This document shows positions 1 through 10,219 of a stretch of DNA of 64,000 nt, piece by piece. Each line of letters begins with the position of its first letter. Positions within the stretch are counted from its first letter, which is position 1. Position numbers and translations under genes: made by a program. The stretch comes from an uncultured Subdoligranulum sp. (GTDB taxonomy: Bacteria > Bacillota > Clostridia > Oscillospirales > Ruminococcaceae): assembly GCA_945830575.1 (NCBI GenBank), contig CALZZE010000011.1, forward strand, positions 25,327 through 89,326, written 5' to 3'. The notes beneath the pieces are model-generated. The model saw only the letters and a program-made list of their open reading frames with translations, did not search any database and had not been told where the DNA came from.

Positions 1-3000
1 GGGGCCTGCGCCGTCACCAATCTGACCGTCACCGGCAAGGCGGACAGCACCGGCGTCATCGGCCTGCTGGTTCCCTTGCAGGCGGAAGCCGCCGCCGACA
101 CAGCGGAGCGCGCCCATTACGACAAAGCCAGCACAGGATACCTGCCCGTCGGCTGCGGCGGCGCGGCGGGTGTGGTCGCTGTGCCCCAAAATGCCTTCGG
201 CACCGTCGGCTGCGGCGTCAACGTCACCGGCAACGGCTACACCGGCGGCGTGGCGGGCAGCATGCTGGGTCTGGAGGAGGCCGTGTCCTTCTCCGGGCTG
301 GAGGTCACCGGCAGCGGGTCGGTCACCGCCAGCCGCGGCTGGACAGGCGGCAAACTGGGCCAGTTCTTCGGCGGCATCACCGGCTATCTCAACCATGCCG
401 CGCTGGACGGGGCTGTTTCCGCCGCCGGCGCGGGCCGTTACAGTCTGGAAGTGGACCATGCCACCTCCGGCACCCAGATCACCGAGACCCTTCTGCCCGG
501 CCTGCTCAAGGGTGATTTCGTGGGCGGCATCGCGGGCTTTGCCCGCAACGCCACCCTGCAGCAGTGCCGCACCGCGCTGGGGCGGGTCACCGGCAGCGAC
601 GGCGCCAGCATCACAGCGCGGGGCTTTGTGCTGGGGCAGCGCTTTGTGGGCGGCCTGCTGGGCGGCTCCTCCGCCAGCAGCTTCACGCTGGCCAGCGGCA
701 CCAACAACAGCCATGTGTTCGGCCAGCGGTATGTGGGCGGCATCGTGGCAGTGAACGGCGGCGGCTGCACCGTGTCCGGCGCGGTCAACAACGGCCTTGT
801 GGCGGGCATTGGCGACAGCGCCGCCTACGTGGGCGGCATTGCGGGCACCAATGACGCCAGCTGGGGCGAAACCGGCTCCGCCGTGCTGGAAAAATGCTCG
901 GTTGTCTGGAATCAGGAATTCCTCACCGGCGAGGAACGTCTGGAAACCTACTATAATCTGCTGGCGCGGCTGGGTGCCGACAAGGCGGATTTTGTGGGCG
1001 GTCTGGCCGGATATGTGGGCACAGACGGCAGCATCCAGGCCCCCGGCACCATGACGGTGGTGCTGGTGGGTCGGGACTTTGTGGGCGGCCTTGCGGGCTG
1101 CTTTGCTAAAGATGCCGGCACGCTGGAAACCACCGCCGTGGAGGGCCGCGTGCTTGGCCGGGACTGCGTGGGCGGTCTGCTGGGCTTCAGCGGCAGCCGG
1201 AACCTGCCAAACGGCATGACCAGCGCTGTGGTGAGCGTGCGGGGCCGTCACTTTGTGGGCGGCGTGCTGGGCGCCAGCGTCACCGCCGAAGCCATGGATC
1301 TCTCCAACGCCAGAACCACCCGGGCGGTGGGCACCGTTTCCGGCGACAGCATGGTGGGCGGCGTGGCAGGTTATCTGCGCAGTACGGCCACCGTGGAGGG
1401 AACCGGCGAAGACGAAGCCGCAAAGCTGCTTGGCCTGCTGCCAAAATTTAACAATGGTGTGCCGTCCTTTACCACAGAGGACGACGGCGGCCCGGCGGTC
1501 ATGCTGTCCGGCTTTTCCAACCAGTGCGCCGTCAGCGGCGGCTCCTACACCGGCGGCGTGGCGGGCGTCTGCGAGGGCAGCATCACCCTGTCGGACGCCT
1601 CCAACAGCGGCAGGCTCCAGTGCGCCGTCACCGGGGCCTTTCCCGGGGAAACCGCCAACGCGGTGCCCGTGCGGAATCAGCTGGAAGACCCGTTCTTTGC
1701 GGACACCGACCGGGCGGCTTTCCTCGGCGGCGTCATCGGTCTTTGCGGCCAACAGGCCGCCCTCACCGGCTGCACCAACAGCGGCACCGTCTACGGCACC
1801 GCCAACGGCGTGGGCGGCATCGCCGGTCTGAATCTGGGCACCCTGTCGGGGTGCAGCAATCTGGCCAATCAGGGCGACAGCTTCAAAAATATGGTGGGCG
1901 GCATCGCGGGCGTCAACGGCGGCTCTGTGAAGGACTGCGCCGCCGGTGCGGGCTGCGCCATCTCTGCGGTGGAGCACGCGGGCGGCGCGGCAGGCGTCAA
2001 CCTGAAAAACGGCACGCTGGCGCTGTCGGCGGGCGATCTGCTGTCCTCCGTCAGCGCCCTCTCCCGGTACGCGGGCGGCGCGGCGGGCACCAATCTGGGC
2101 ACCATCACGGCGGCGGAGGTCGGCTCGCAGAGCGGCACCCTCACGGTGTCCGCCGTGGACAGCGCGGGCGGCGTGGCCGGCGACAACCGGGGCGCCATCC
2201 GGGGAGCACTGACCGTCCATCCCGGCGTGTCGGTGACGGCCCGGCGCAACAGCGCGGGCGGCGTGGTCGGCCTCAACAGCGGCAGCATTTTCCATGACGG
2301 CAAGACCCTGCAAAGCAGCGCCTCTGTGCGCGCCAACGGCAGCGATGCGGGCGGCATTGCGGGTTTCAACACCGGCACCATCACCGGCGCACAGGGCGGT
2401 GGCACCATCAACGCCGCACGGAACGCGGGCGGCATCGCGGGCCGCAGCGAGGGCACCATCCAGAACGGCCTCGGCGGCGGCACTGTCACGGCGCTGGGCG
2501 GCGCGGCAGGCGGCGTCACCGCCGTCAACACCGGCACGGTGAACGGCACGGCGGTGGAAAGCGCGGTGGTACACGGCTATGACGAGGCCATCGGCCTTGT
2601 GGCCGCCGTCAATGGGCAGAGCGGCATCATCACCGGCGTGACCGTCACCGGCGGCACCCTCCGGGGCAAGGCCTCGGCGGCGGGCGGCATCGCCGGGCGC
2701 AATCAGGGCAGGGTGGAGAACAGCACCGTCACGGCCATCACCGGCCTGACCGGCCTTGGCGCCCGCAGCGGCAGCCTGACGTTGGGCGGCGCGGTGGGCC
2801 GCAATGAGAGCGGCACGGTCAGCGGCATCCACAGCACGGTCTCGCTGAAGGATTACAGCGGAAATTATCAACATCTGGGCGGCGTTGCAGGCGAAAACAA
2901 CGGCACCCTGCTTTCCTGTACCTGGACGGGCACGCTGGACGCCGCTGCCAGCCGGGACAGGTGTACCCTTGGCGGCATCGTGGGCCTGAACACCGGCACC

Positions 3001-6000
3001 GCCTCCGGCTGTGCGGTGGGCGGCAGCGGCATCGTGCAGGCGGCGGGCAGCTTCAACGGGGACGAAAGCTACAGCCCCGAACAGATGCTTGTCTCCGCCA
3101 GCCATGTGGGCGGCATCGCCGGACAGAACACCGGCACGCTGGAAAACTGCCTGCTGGGCACCGCCGGCGGCCTGACCAAAGTGAGCGCCAAATACGGCTT
3201 CGTGGGCGGCGTGGCAGGCTCCAACAGCGGCAGCATCACGGGCTGCGGCGGCATCTCGGAGCCTGTGCAGACCCTGCTGAACACGCTGGATACCCGGTAC
3301 GCCGACGCCATCGCTCAGATGAAAACCGGCAGCTGCGATTCCCTGTGCGGCACCGATGTGGTCATGCGGGACGAAAAAGCCGCCAATGTGTACACCGACG
3401 CCGTCAACCACTGCGTGGTGGCGCTGCGCGGCGGCACCGGCGCCGACCGGGGCGAAGGGTATCTGGGCGGCATCACCGGCTACAACACCGACACCGGCCT
3501 TCTGACCGGGTGCGCCACCGGAAAATGGATGGTCTACGGCGACAACGTGACCCAGCCCTCCGCGGTGGGCGGTCTCATCGGCCGCAACGAATCCAACCGG
3601 GACAACCGCGTGCTGATGAACCTTGCCGCCGTGCGCCGCTACACCGCCGGATGGAACGACCGTACCGATGCGGCGCAGGACCGGGATAACCTGTACAACG
3701 AGGCCTGCGTGGTCTACGCGGGCACGGGCACCTACTCCACGAAGAACGGCTACAATGACTACACCGAGAACGAGTGCTTTGTGGGCGGCGTCATCGGCGT
3801 GCAGGAAAACCGTACCGGCACCGACTGGACGCTGTCCGAGATCGTCAACGCGGGCAGCGTGTTCAACAGCCGCTCCAACTATCAGGGCGGCATTATCGCC
3901 CACTGGAAGGGCAACAGCGGCACGCTGAAAAATGCCGCCAACTTCGGCGGCATCTACACCAACGCCAACACCCGGATGTACCAGACAGACGACAAGCGCT
4001 GGCCCAGCAACGGCTCGGCGGGCGGCATTGTCAGCTATGTGTACAACCCCAGCAACGGCGCGTCCATGAACATCGTGAGCTGTGAGAACCACGGAACCAT
4101 CCGGGCCTTCACCAAAAAATGGGTGGACGGCGTTCTTGTGGACGGCGTCGGCGGCGCCAACGAGTGCGCGGGCATTGTGGGCAAGGCCTCGATGCTCACC
4201 GCCGCCGATGCGCTGACCATCAACCTTGTGGACTGCGTCAACACCGGGGCCATCGATTCCCGGTCGCTGGCGGTGGGTATCTTCGGCTGGCTGGGCGGCG
4301 GCAGTGTGGACGGCGTCAGCCTCAACTTTGTGCGCTGCCGCAATTTCGGCACGGATTTCCGCATCGGCAACTGGGATAACAACAACCGCTACGCAGGCAT
4401 TCTTGGCGCACGGCAGTACAACAACACGGGCACGCCCGGGCCCACCACCTTCACCGACTGCTTCACCCTCTATGACCACAGGGGCGAGGGCGGCGATGAT
4501 TGGCGGCTGATGGGCAATCCGGAAAACAATACCCGCAATTTCACCGTGACCAACTGCTATTACATGGACGCCGCCAGCTTCAAAAACAACACGCTCCTCA
4601 ACGGCCTGCGCTGGAGCGAGGGTACGGCCGCCGAAGCGCCCTATGTCACCTCCTTCACCCTGCTGGACCGCTCCAGTGACCCGGCGGGCGTGGATGTGAC
4701 CGACCGCACCGGCAAGCCGGATTTCCGGGGCTGGGTCTATTCCCTGCTGGACGGCAGCGAAGCAAGGGTCGATTTCCAGAATACCACCGTAGACCTGAAC
4801 AGCGGCAAGCATGCCAGCTACACCCTCACGCTGCAGTTCTCCCGCCCGGTGACCATCGCCTCGGTGAGCGCGGTGCAGCGGGTCGGCAATAACTATCCCA
4901 TGAAGCACCGGTTCACCGTGTACGCGGGGGAGGACACGGTCACGACCACCACCGAGGAAGTGAGAAACGTCATCAGGACGGCCGCGCTGTATACCGGCAG
5001 CTGCACCGCCGACAGCCTTACCATCGATCTGACAAATGTGAGTGACTGGGCCGGCTCGGATGCCGACCGGAACTATGCACAAGCCTGGGGCCGGGAACAT
5101 ATCGGCATTGCGGAGCTGGTCATCACCACCGCGGAGGGCTACAAGCTGCACATGGAACCCACAGCCCCCGGCAGCGTGCAGGGCATGCGCCTGTACGCCG
5201 GAACAGGAACCGATGCGCCCGCCTCGGAGCCGTCCTTCTTTGCGGCCCGGCTGGACAGCAGCAGCCTCTCCGACATCACATCGTCCTGCACCATCACGGC
5301 GGACGGTTCCCGGAAGTTCATACGGGACGAGAGCAGGGGAGCCGCGCTGGCCTCGCTGCTGCTGCAATTCTCCAGCAGAACCGGCGGCACAAAGCCCGTC
5401 ATGGCGGATGTGACCGACGAGGCCTTGCAGGCGTACTATGCCCTTCTGGACGAGCGGGAGCTTGGCGCGCCGCGGAACATTCAGGTGCGCCGCAGCGAGG
5501 AGACCGCCAACATCTACGGCCGCTACGAGGCCAGCTGGCAGCCGCCGGACAAGGGCAGCGCCACCAGCTATGTGGTCACCCTCTACCACGGCGAGCACGG
5601 GGCGGACCCCGCCACCTTCCGGCAGCTGGGAGAACCCTTCACCGTCTATGAGACGCGGGCTACCTTTGCCTCCAGCGCCGAGCTGTGCGGCCAGGACGCC
5701 TACGTGAAGGTGCTGGCCGTCAACGGCTCCGACACCGCGCCGGCGGCGGAGCCTTCGGCCTGCTCCGCCGTGTTCACCTTTGCGCAGGCTATGCCCACGC
5801 CGAAGGTCACCATCCGTCTGGAGGGGAACGACCAATACCTGACGCTGGAGCCGGAGACCGTCCAGTGGCTGGAAGACAACGCGGACGCGCTGGGCGACTG
5901 GAAGGTGGTGGCGCAGCTGCCGCCCACCAGCCAGTCGTACACCTTCACGGCCACCACCCAAAAGCTGGCCAACGGCGGGATGCGCATCAAACTGAACAAC

Positions 6001-8220
6001 CTGAACAACGCCAGCACCGCCACGGCGCTGCGGGCCTGGGCGGAACCGGGCGAGGGGCTGCGCTCCTGGTACCGTTCCGAACAGCTGAACGAGCCTGTCA
6101 GCCTGCCCAAAAAATACCCGGCGGGCACCCTCACCGCTGCGGCCGCGGTCACCGGCGATTCCGACCGGACGCTTGCTGTGCAGGTGGACTTCGCCTTTGC
6201 CCGCACCGGCGTCGTACCGCCGGTGTATCAGGCGCTGCTGCTGGCAAAATGCACCGATGCATCTCTGAAAATAGGCGATGCCTCGCTTGAAAACGAATAT
6301 GTGGTGGTGGCGCAGTCTGAGCCGGCCGCCATGCAGGAGGCGCGGCACGCGGTGTTTGATGACCTGCCCACCACGCTGTGGCAGAGCTATGACATCAGCA
6401 CCCTCACGGCGGTGGTGCTGCCGGTTTCCTCCGGCAGCGGCCCGGTATACACCTGGCGCACCGCCGCGCAGGACGAGGTGGCCGCCGCCATGAAAAAGTA
6501 CGCCGACCCGGTGTGGAAACAGGGCTGGCAGATCATCGCCGGCGAGGACGGCTTTACCTTCCGCCACTCCACGCCGCTGAAGGAGGCGGCTGCCTCCGGC
6601 ACGGCGGAATCGCTGTGGCGCTCCGGCGGCTTTGGCCTGCACCTTCTGGACGCGGTGACCATCGAAGAGTACACCGCCGGGGTGGAAAACGGCGCGCTGC
6701 AATACCATTTCAGCTGGAGCGCTGCGGACAGCGCGGACAGCTACAAAGTGACGCTGGAAGGAAAAATTTCTGAAGACGATGCGATCTGGGAGACCATCGC
6801 CGTCCCGCCGGTCAGCGGCACCACGCTCAGCGGCGTGGCCGCGGACGGCTGGCAGTACAACGCTGTGCGCCTCACCGTCACCGCGATGGGCAGCGGCAGT
6901 CTGGGCCGCACCACCGTCAGAACCTTTGACAAACTGGTGCAGCGCCTGCCTGCGGTGGCTGCGCCCTCCGCGGCGCTGGACGAGCAGCGCAGCAAGCTGG
7001 AATACACCATCCGCTGGCTGCCGGTGGAGGAATTCCCCGACGGGGCGCTGGAGTGCTATCAGGTGTGGGCCGTGCAGGAGGGCGAAAGCACCGCGGTTCT
7101 GCTGGGCAGCACCACAGACACCGAACTGAAGGTGGATTTGGAGCAGTACGCCGGCACCACGCTGAACCTGTCCGTGACGGCGAAAGCCGCCCCCGGCCAG
7201 ACCAGTTACGTGGATTCGCTGCCCGGCGGCGTGACCCCGCTGCCGGTGGCCAACCGTCTGGCAGCGCCGGTCATCCAAAGCATGACGCTGACGGTGGACG
7301 GCAGTGCCGTCACCGCAGACACCACGGTATCCACCGAACAGCTGTACAACGGGATGCTGCTGGATGTGGCTGTGGACGGCTCGGCAGCCAACGTGGGCTG
7401 CAAGGTGCAGGTCTGGTATTATGATACCCGCGATGCCGCCGATGCCGCTGCGGCCGAAGGGCCGTCCGGGCCGGGCAGGCTGCGGGATGATGTGGGCCTG
7501 AGCCGGACGCTGGCGGCCACCTGGGAGGATGCCGGCAGGTACATGGTGGTGGGCGTGCAGTCCTTCAACCAGAGCGATGTATCCTCCTTCTGGTCGTACA
7601 AGGTGTACCCTGTGCGGCTGCCTGCCATGCAGCTGGCTCCCTGTGACCCGGAGATCGACATTGTGACGCAGCCGGTGACCATCACGGTGGGCGGCGGCAG
7701 TGACACGCTGTCCGCCATGCAGCTCAGAGCGGTGGAGTGGAACCGTCCCGCCATCGCGGCGGAAGCCGTTGAGACCTATACCGTCACGCTGACCCATGCG
7801 GGAACCGGCGTCCAGCCGCTTACCATCACCATCAAAGTGAACCGGGACGGCAGCATTGAGGAGGTCACCCAGACCGACACCGCCGGATGGACTGAAACCA
7901 TCAACGGCCAGTACAAGGCCGGCGACGGTTCGGTGCGCGACTTCGTGATGACGCTGTCGCCCGCCGTGTCGGAGCAGCGGGAGCCCACCGCGGACGGCGG
8001 AAGCCGGGTCACCGGCTACCGGGTCACGCTGGCGGATATTGCCGGCTTTGACCAGGCTGTCAAGGATGCCATGCCGAACTGGCAGAATCTGAACCGGACG
8101 TTCACCGACAAGGCGGCGGTCACCGCCGTCCCGGCAGCTGGGACGACCCCCGGCGCACCGCCGCTGCTGGTCAGCTCTGCCACAGGCGAAGTGGCTGTGC
8201 TGCCAGGCGCCAACAACTGA
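1..8220 (+). CDS. Giant GLUG-repeat surface protein (5' partial)
   Basis: The frame is open from the first base of the window, so the true start and any export signal lie upstream; 2739 residues are visible. Roughly the first 1500 are tandem GLUG-type repeats built on GG(I/V)AG-x-N-x-G-T with Cys, Asn and Ser between them, the pattern of beta-helical bacterial adhesins. A discoidin-like beta-sandwich region follows (about 1565-1720), then several fibronectin-III-like modules from about 1820. The C-terminus ends in a plain hydrophilic tail (VLPGANN) with no transmembrane helix or LPXTG sorting signal. Three prepilin-like genes start 22 bp downstream. I infer a secreted or pilus-associated adhesin; ligand unknown. 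Confidence 0.85.
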   Translation, partial: GACAVTNLTVTGKADSTGVIGLLVPLQAEAAADTAERAHYDKASTGYLPVGCGGAAGVVAVPQNAFGTVGCGVNVTGNGYTGGVAGSMLGLEEAVSFSGLEVTGSGSVTASRGWTGGKLGQFFGGITGYLNHAALDGAVSAAGAGRYSLEVDHATSGTQITETLLPGLLKGDFVGGIAGFARNATLQQCRTALGRVTGSDGASITARGFVLGQRFVGGLLGGSSASSFTLASGTNNSHVFGQRYVGGIVAVNGGGCTVSGAVNNGLVAGIGDSAAYVGGIAGTNDASWGETGSAVLEKCSVVWNQEFLTGEERLETYYNLLARLGADKADFVGGLAGYVGTDGSIQAPGTMTVVLVGRDFVGGLAGCFAKDAGTLETTAVEGRVLGRDCVGGLLGFSGSRNLPNGMTSAVVSVRGRHFVGGVLGASVTAEAMDLSNARTTRAVGTVSGDSMVGGVAGYLRSTATVEGTGEDEAAKLLGLLPKFNNGVPSFTTEDDGGPAVMLSGFSNQCAVSGGSYTGGVAGVCEGSITLSDASNSGRLQCAVTGAFPGETANAVPVRNQLEDPFFADTDRAAFLGGVIGLCGQQAALTGCTNSGTVYGTANGVGGIAGLNLGTLSGCSNLANQGDSFKNMVGGIAGVNGGSVKDCAAGAGCAISAVEHAGGAAGVNLKNGTLALSAGDLLSSVSALSRYAGGAAGTNLGTITAAEVGSQSGTLTVSAVDSAGGVAGDNRGAIRGALTVHPGVSVTARRNSAGGVVGLNSGSIFHDGKTLQSSASVRANGSDAGGIAGFNTGTITGAQGGGTINAARNAGGIAGRSEGTIQNGLGGGTVTALGGAAGGVTAVNTGTVNGTAVESAVVHGYDEAIGLVAAVNGQSGIITGVTVTGGTLRGKASAAGGIAGRNQGRVENSTVTAITGLTGLGARSGSLTLGGAVGRNESGTVSGIHSTVSLKDYSGNYQHLGGVAGENNGTLLSCTWTGTLDAAASRDRCTLGGIVGLNTGTASGCAVGGSGIVQAAGSFNGDESYSPEQMLVSASHVGGIAGQNTGTLENCLLGTAGGLTKVSAKYGFVGGVAGSNSGSITGCGGISEPVQTLLNTLDTRYADAIAQMKTGSCDSLCGTDVVMRDEKAANVYTDAVNHCVVALRGGTGADRGEGYLGGITGYNTDTGLLTGCATGKWMVYGDNVTQPSAVGGLIGRNESNRDNRVLMNLAAVRRYTAGWNDRTDAAQDRDNLYNEACVVYAGTGTYSTKNGYNDYTENECFVGGVIGVQENRTGTDWTLSEIVNAGSVFNSRSNYQGGIIAHWKGNSGTLKNAANFGGIYTNANTRMYQTDDKRWPSNGSAGGIVSYVYNPSNGASMNIVSCENHGTIRAFTKKWVDGVLVDGVGGANECAGIVGKASMLTAADALTINLVDCVNTGAIDSRSLAVGIFGWLGGGSVDGVSLNFVRCRNFGTDFRIGNWDNNNRYAGILGARQYNNTGTPGPTTFTDCFTLYDHRGEGGDDWRLMGNPENNTRNFTVTNCYYMDAASFKNNTLLNGLRWSEGTAAEAPYVTSFTLLDRSSDPAGVDVTDRTGKPDFRGWVYSLLDGSEARVDFQNTTVDLNSGKHASYTLTLQFSRPVTIASVSAVQRVGNNYPMKHRFTVYAGEDTVTTTTEEVRNVIRTAALYTGSCTADSLTIDLTNVSDWAGSDADRNYAQAWGREHIGIAELVITTAEGYKLHMEPTAPGSVQGMRLYAGTGTDAPASEPSFFAARLDSSSLSDITSSCTITADGSRKFIRDESRGAALASLLLQFSSRTGGTKPVMADVTDEALQAYYALLDERELGAPRNIQVRRSEETANIYGRYEASWQPPDKGSATSYVVTLYHGEHGADPATFRQLGEPFTVYETRATFASSAELCGQDAYVKVLAVNGSDTAPAAEPSACSAVFTFAQAMPTPKVTIRLEGNDQYLTLEPETVQWLEDNADALGDWKVVAQLPPTSQSYTFTATTQKLANGGMRIKLNNLNNASTATALRAWAEPGEGLRSWYRSEQLNEPVSLPKKYPAGTLTAAAAVTGDSDRTLAVQVDFAFARTGVVPPVYQALLLAKCTDASLKIGDASLENEYVVVAQSEPAAMQEARHAVFDDLPTTLWQSYDISTLTAVVLPVSSGSGPVYTWRTAAQDEVAAAMKKYADPVWKQGWQIIAGEDGFTFRHSTPLKEAAASGTAESLWRSGGFGLHLLDAVTIEEYTAGVENGALQYHFSWSAADSADSYKVTLEGKISEDDAIWETIAVPPVSGTTLSGVAADGWQYNAVRLTVTAMGSGSLGRTTVRTFDKLVQRLPAVAAPSAALDEQRSKLEYTIRWLPVEEFPDGALECYQVWAVQEGESTAVLLGSTTDTELKVDLEQYAGTTLNLSVTAKAAPGQTSYVDSLPGGVTPLPVANRLAAPVIQSMTLTVDGSAVTADTTVSTEQLYNGMLLDVAVDGSAANVGCKVQVWYYDTRDAADAAAAEGPSGPGRLRDDVGLSRTLAATWEDAGRYMVVGVQSFNQSDVSSFWSYKVYPVRLPAMQLAPCDPEIDIVTQPVTITVGGGSDTLSAMQLRAVEWNRPAIAAEAVETYTVTLTHAGTGVQPLTITIKVNRDGSIEEVTQTDTAGWTETINGQYKAGDGSVRDFVMTLSPAVSEQREPTADGGSRVTGYRVTLADIAGFDQAVKDAMPNWQNLNRTFTDKAAVTAVPAAGTTPGAPPLLVSSATGEVAVLPGANN

Positions 8221-8242
8221 ACCGAAGAAAGGAGGCGGGCCT

Positions 8243-8983
8243 GTGAGCCGCAAACTGAAAGAAACCGGCGGCGCAGCGCTGCTGCTGGTGCTGTGCGTGG
8301 GGGCGCTGTTCGTCAGCCTGTCTGCCGCCATGGTCTACGCGGCGGGTCAGCTGACGGCCTCCGCCAACCGGCTGTACTGGGAGCAGGACGCTTACCGGCA
8401 GGCCCGCAGCTTCGGCGAATGTATGGAGCAGGAGCTGTGCGCCAGCGGGGACACCGCCCTGAAAAGCTTTGTCAACAATACCTTTTTAAGGGGGCTTTCC
8501 TACGCGGAAAACACCGCCTACCCCTTTGCTCAGACCGGGGAGCCTTCGCCGGGCTTTGCCCCGCTGACGGTGACCCTTTCCAAGGAGATCCTGCTGGCCA
8601 CCGGCGACAACCGGGGCGCCATCAGCTTTGAGACCACCGACGCCGCCCTGCAATGGGCGAAAAGCTACGCCGCCGTGCCGGTGAATGACTGTGCCGTGAC
8701 GGTGCAGGTCACCGCGCAGGGCGAGGAGGCAGCCTGCACCTACACCCAAATTTATCTGCGCACCGGCATTTTTCCGCTGGTGTTCCTTGTGGACGGCACC
8801 GAGTATCAGGCGGGGGCGGACGGCAAGCTGTACCGGCGGGGCGTCACCAACCCCGGAACCCGTCCGTGGGAGGAGCTGCTGAACCAGGAACTGACCTACT
8901 ATTTCGACACCAACATGGGGAGCGAACTGAAATTTGAGAGGGAAGGAGGCCCCGAGGATGAAGACAAAACCGCTGGCCAATGA
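8243..8983 (+). CDS. PilX/GspK-like pseudopilin (minor pilin)
   Basis: A 246-residue protein starting at GTG, with a strong ribosome-binding site (AAAGGAGG) 8 bp upstream. The N-terminus has a basic stretch (RKLKET), then GGAALLLV and one hydrophobic helix to about residue 33, followed by a polar domain. This is the architecture of PilX/GspK-type minor pseudopilins, which have a GxALLxxL helix instead of GFTLIE. It lies between the giant adhesin and two further prepilin-like genes and overlaps the next gene by 26 bp, so it is in their operon. Expected at the membrane or pilus tip. Family assignment rests on pattern only. Confidence 0.6.
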   Translation: MSRKLKETGGAALLLVLCVGALFVSLSAAMVYAAGQLTASANRLYWEQDAYRQARSFGECMEQELCASGDTALKSFVNNTFLRGLSYAENTAYPFAQTGEPSPGFAPLTVTLSKEILLATGDNRGAISFETTDAALQWAKSYAAVPVNDCAVTVQVTAQGEEAACTYTQIYLRTGIFPLVFLVDGTEYQAGADGKLYRRGVTNPGTRPWEELLNQELTYYFDTNMGSELKFEREGGPEDEDKTAGQ

Positions 8984-9308
8984 CCGTGGCGAGACCATCG
9001 TGGAGGTGGTGGCGGCGTTCCTGCTGCTGCTCCTCTTCATCGGGATGTTCAACATGGCCATCAGCTTTTCCCGGGCCATGATGAACCGGGCCAACCTCCT
9101 GCGGGAGACCATGTACCAGTCCGAGACCGGGCTGCGCCGGCCGGGCGAGGCCGACCCCGCCGTGACGGCGGATACGCTGGACGGCGAGACCGACCAGACC
9201 CTCACCTTTCAGGGGGATCGGAGCAGCTTTTCGCTGACCGTGCAGCGGGGAACCTCCAAAGCCGGGGACTATACCTATCACCAGTACGCGCCAAAGGAGG
9301 CACCATGA
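8958..9308 (+). CDS. Type IV prepilin-like / type II pseudopilin
   Basis: A 116-residue protein. The start at 8958 is chosen because AAGGAGG ends about 8 bp before this ATG. Residues 7-27 carry a type III (prepilin) signal: NDRG followed by ETIVEVV and a long Leu-rich helix, with the Glu at the +5-equivalent position required for pilin assembly. The usual Phe after the cleavage Gly is Glu here. It overlaps the preceding gene by 26 bp and the next one by 4 bp (ATGA), showing tight translational coupling. Probable role: minor component of a pilus or pseudopilus cleaved by a prepilin peptidase encoded elsewhere. Confidence 0.7.
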   Translation: MKTKPLANDRGETIVEVVAAFLLLLLFIGMFNMAISFSRAMMNRANLLRETMYQSETGLRRPGEADPAVTADTLDGETDQTLTFQGDRSSFSLTVQRGTSKAGDYTYHQYAPKEAP

Positions 9309-10117
9309 TCCGAACGCTGCGGGAGCGCCGGGGCACCACGCTGGTGGAGCTGGTGGTGTGCATGCTGCTGCTGTCCATCTTTCTGCTGGCAGCGACCTCC
9401 CTCATCCGTCCCTGCGCCGAAATTTTTCTGCGGATGCAGAACCTCAGCCGCGCCCAGATGATCAGCGACACGATGGTGGACTACCTGCAGGGGCAGCTGC
9501 TCCACGCGCAGGGCACCCTGCGCCTGTGCGATACCGGCTACGACGAGGACAGCGCCGGCGCCGTGTTTCAGACTGCCGCCGCGGCAAACGGCAGCAGGGG
9601 CACGGCGGTGGAGTTTCAGGTCTCCACCAACGTGGACCGGGACGAAAACGACGTGGGCCGGGGCGACCGCGCCGCCGCCTACAAGCTCATCGACGGCGGT
9701 TATGTGCCCCGCACCGCGGGAACCCGCGCCGCGCCGGGCGGCGTCCCTGCCCCGGTGTTCGAGACGCCGCTGGCGGCGGGCACCCTCCATGAGCGGTATT
9801 ATATGCCCGGCAAAAACGGCGAATATCTGTACAAAAACGACACGGGAGACTACTGTGCCTACGCGGGCACCGACGCTTTCCCGGAAGGCTTCTATATGGG
9901 CATGGCGGTGCGGCTGGAGTTCACCGTATACAGCTGGATGCCCCGCAAAACCACCGACCCGGTGCGGGTCACGGCGCTGGACGTGAAGGTGGAGGTGTAC
10001 GCCAGCGAGCAGGACGCGGAGAACGGCGCCGCGCCGCTGCACAGCCGCCGCGCCATTCTGGATCTGGCGGACGCACCCCGGCTGGTACAGGGCAGCAGCC
10101 CCGCCGCAGCGGCCTGA
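9305..10117 (+). CDS. Type IV prepilin-like protein (PilW/GspJ-like)
   Basis: A 270-residue protein with the prepilin signal RRG followed by TTLVELVVCMLLL: cleavage after Gly and Glu at mature position 5. After the helix (about residues 10-32) comes a large beta-rich domain, larger than in major pilins and typical of GspJ/PilW-type minor pilins. It starts inside the stop codon of the preceding gene. With the two genes upstream it forms a three-gene minor-pilin set after the giant adhesin. A hydrophilic Ala-rich end closes the protein. Specific subfamily is uncertain. Confidence 0.7.
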   Translation: MIRTLRERRGTTLVELVVCMLLLSIFLLAATSLIRPCAEIFLRMQNLSRAQMISDTMVDYLQGQLLHAQGTLRLCDTGYDEDSAGAVFQTAAAANGSRGTAVEFQVSTNVDRDENDVGRGDRAAAYKLIDGGYVPRTAGTRAAPGGVPAPVFETPLAAGTLHERYYMPGKNGEYLYKNDTGDYCAYAGTDAFPEGFYMGMAVRLEFTVYSWMPRKTTDPVRVTALDVKVEVYASEQDAENGAAPLHSRRAILDLADAPRLVQGSSPAAAA

Positions 10118-10144
10118 CAGGCGGTTCTTTTTTGAAAAAAGCTA

Positions 10145-10173
10145 TGGACAAGGCCGGTGCAGTTTGTTATAAT
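10145..10173 (+). promoter_or_regulatory. Sigma-A-type promoter of the BTAD regulator
   Basis: TGGACA and TATAAT separated by 17 bp, about 46 bp upstream of the start codon at 10220. Confidence 0.6.
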
Positions 10174-10219
10174 TGGCACAGGAACGTGACAACACATAAC
10201 ATGAGCGGAGTGTGAGACC

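Noticed and set aside
1..5000. Near-identical DNA repeats in the GLUG region as a tandem-repeat or phase-variation locus.
   Set aside because: The repeats are conserved at protein motif level only; the nucleotide units vary in length and sequence, with no simple tandem unit.
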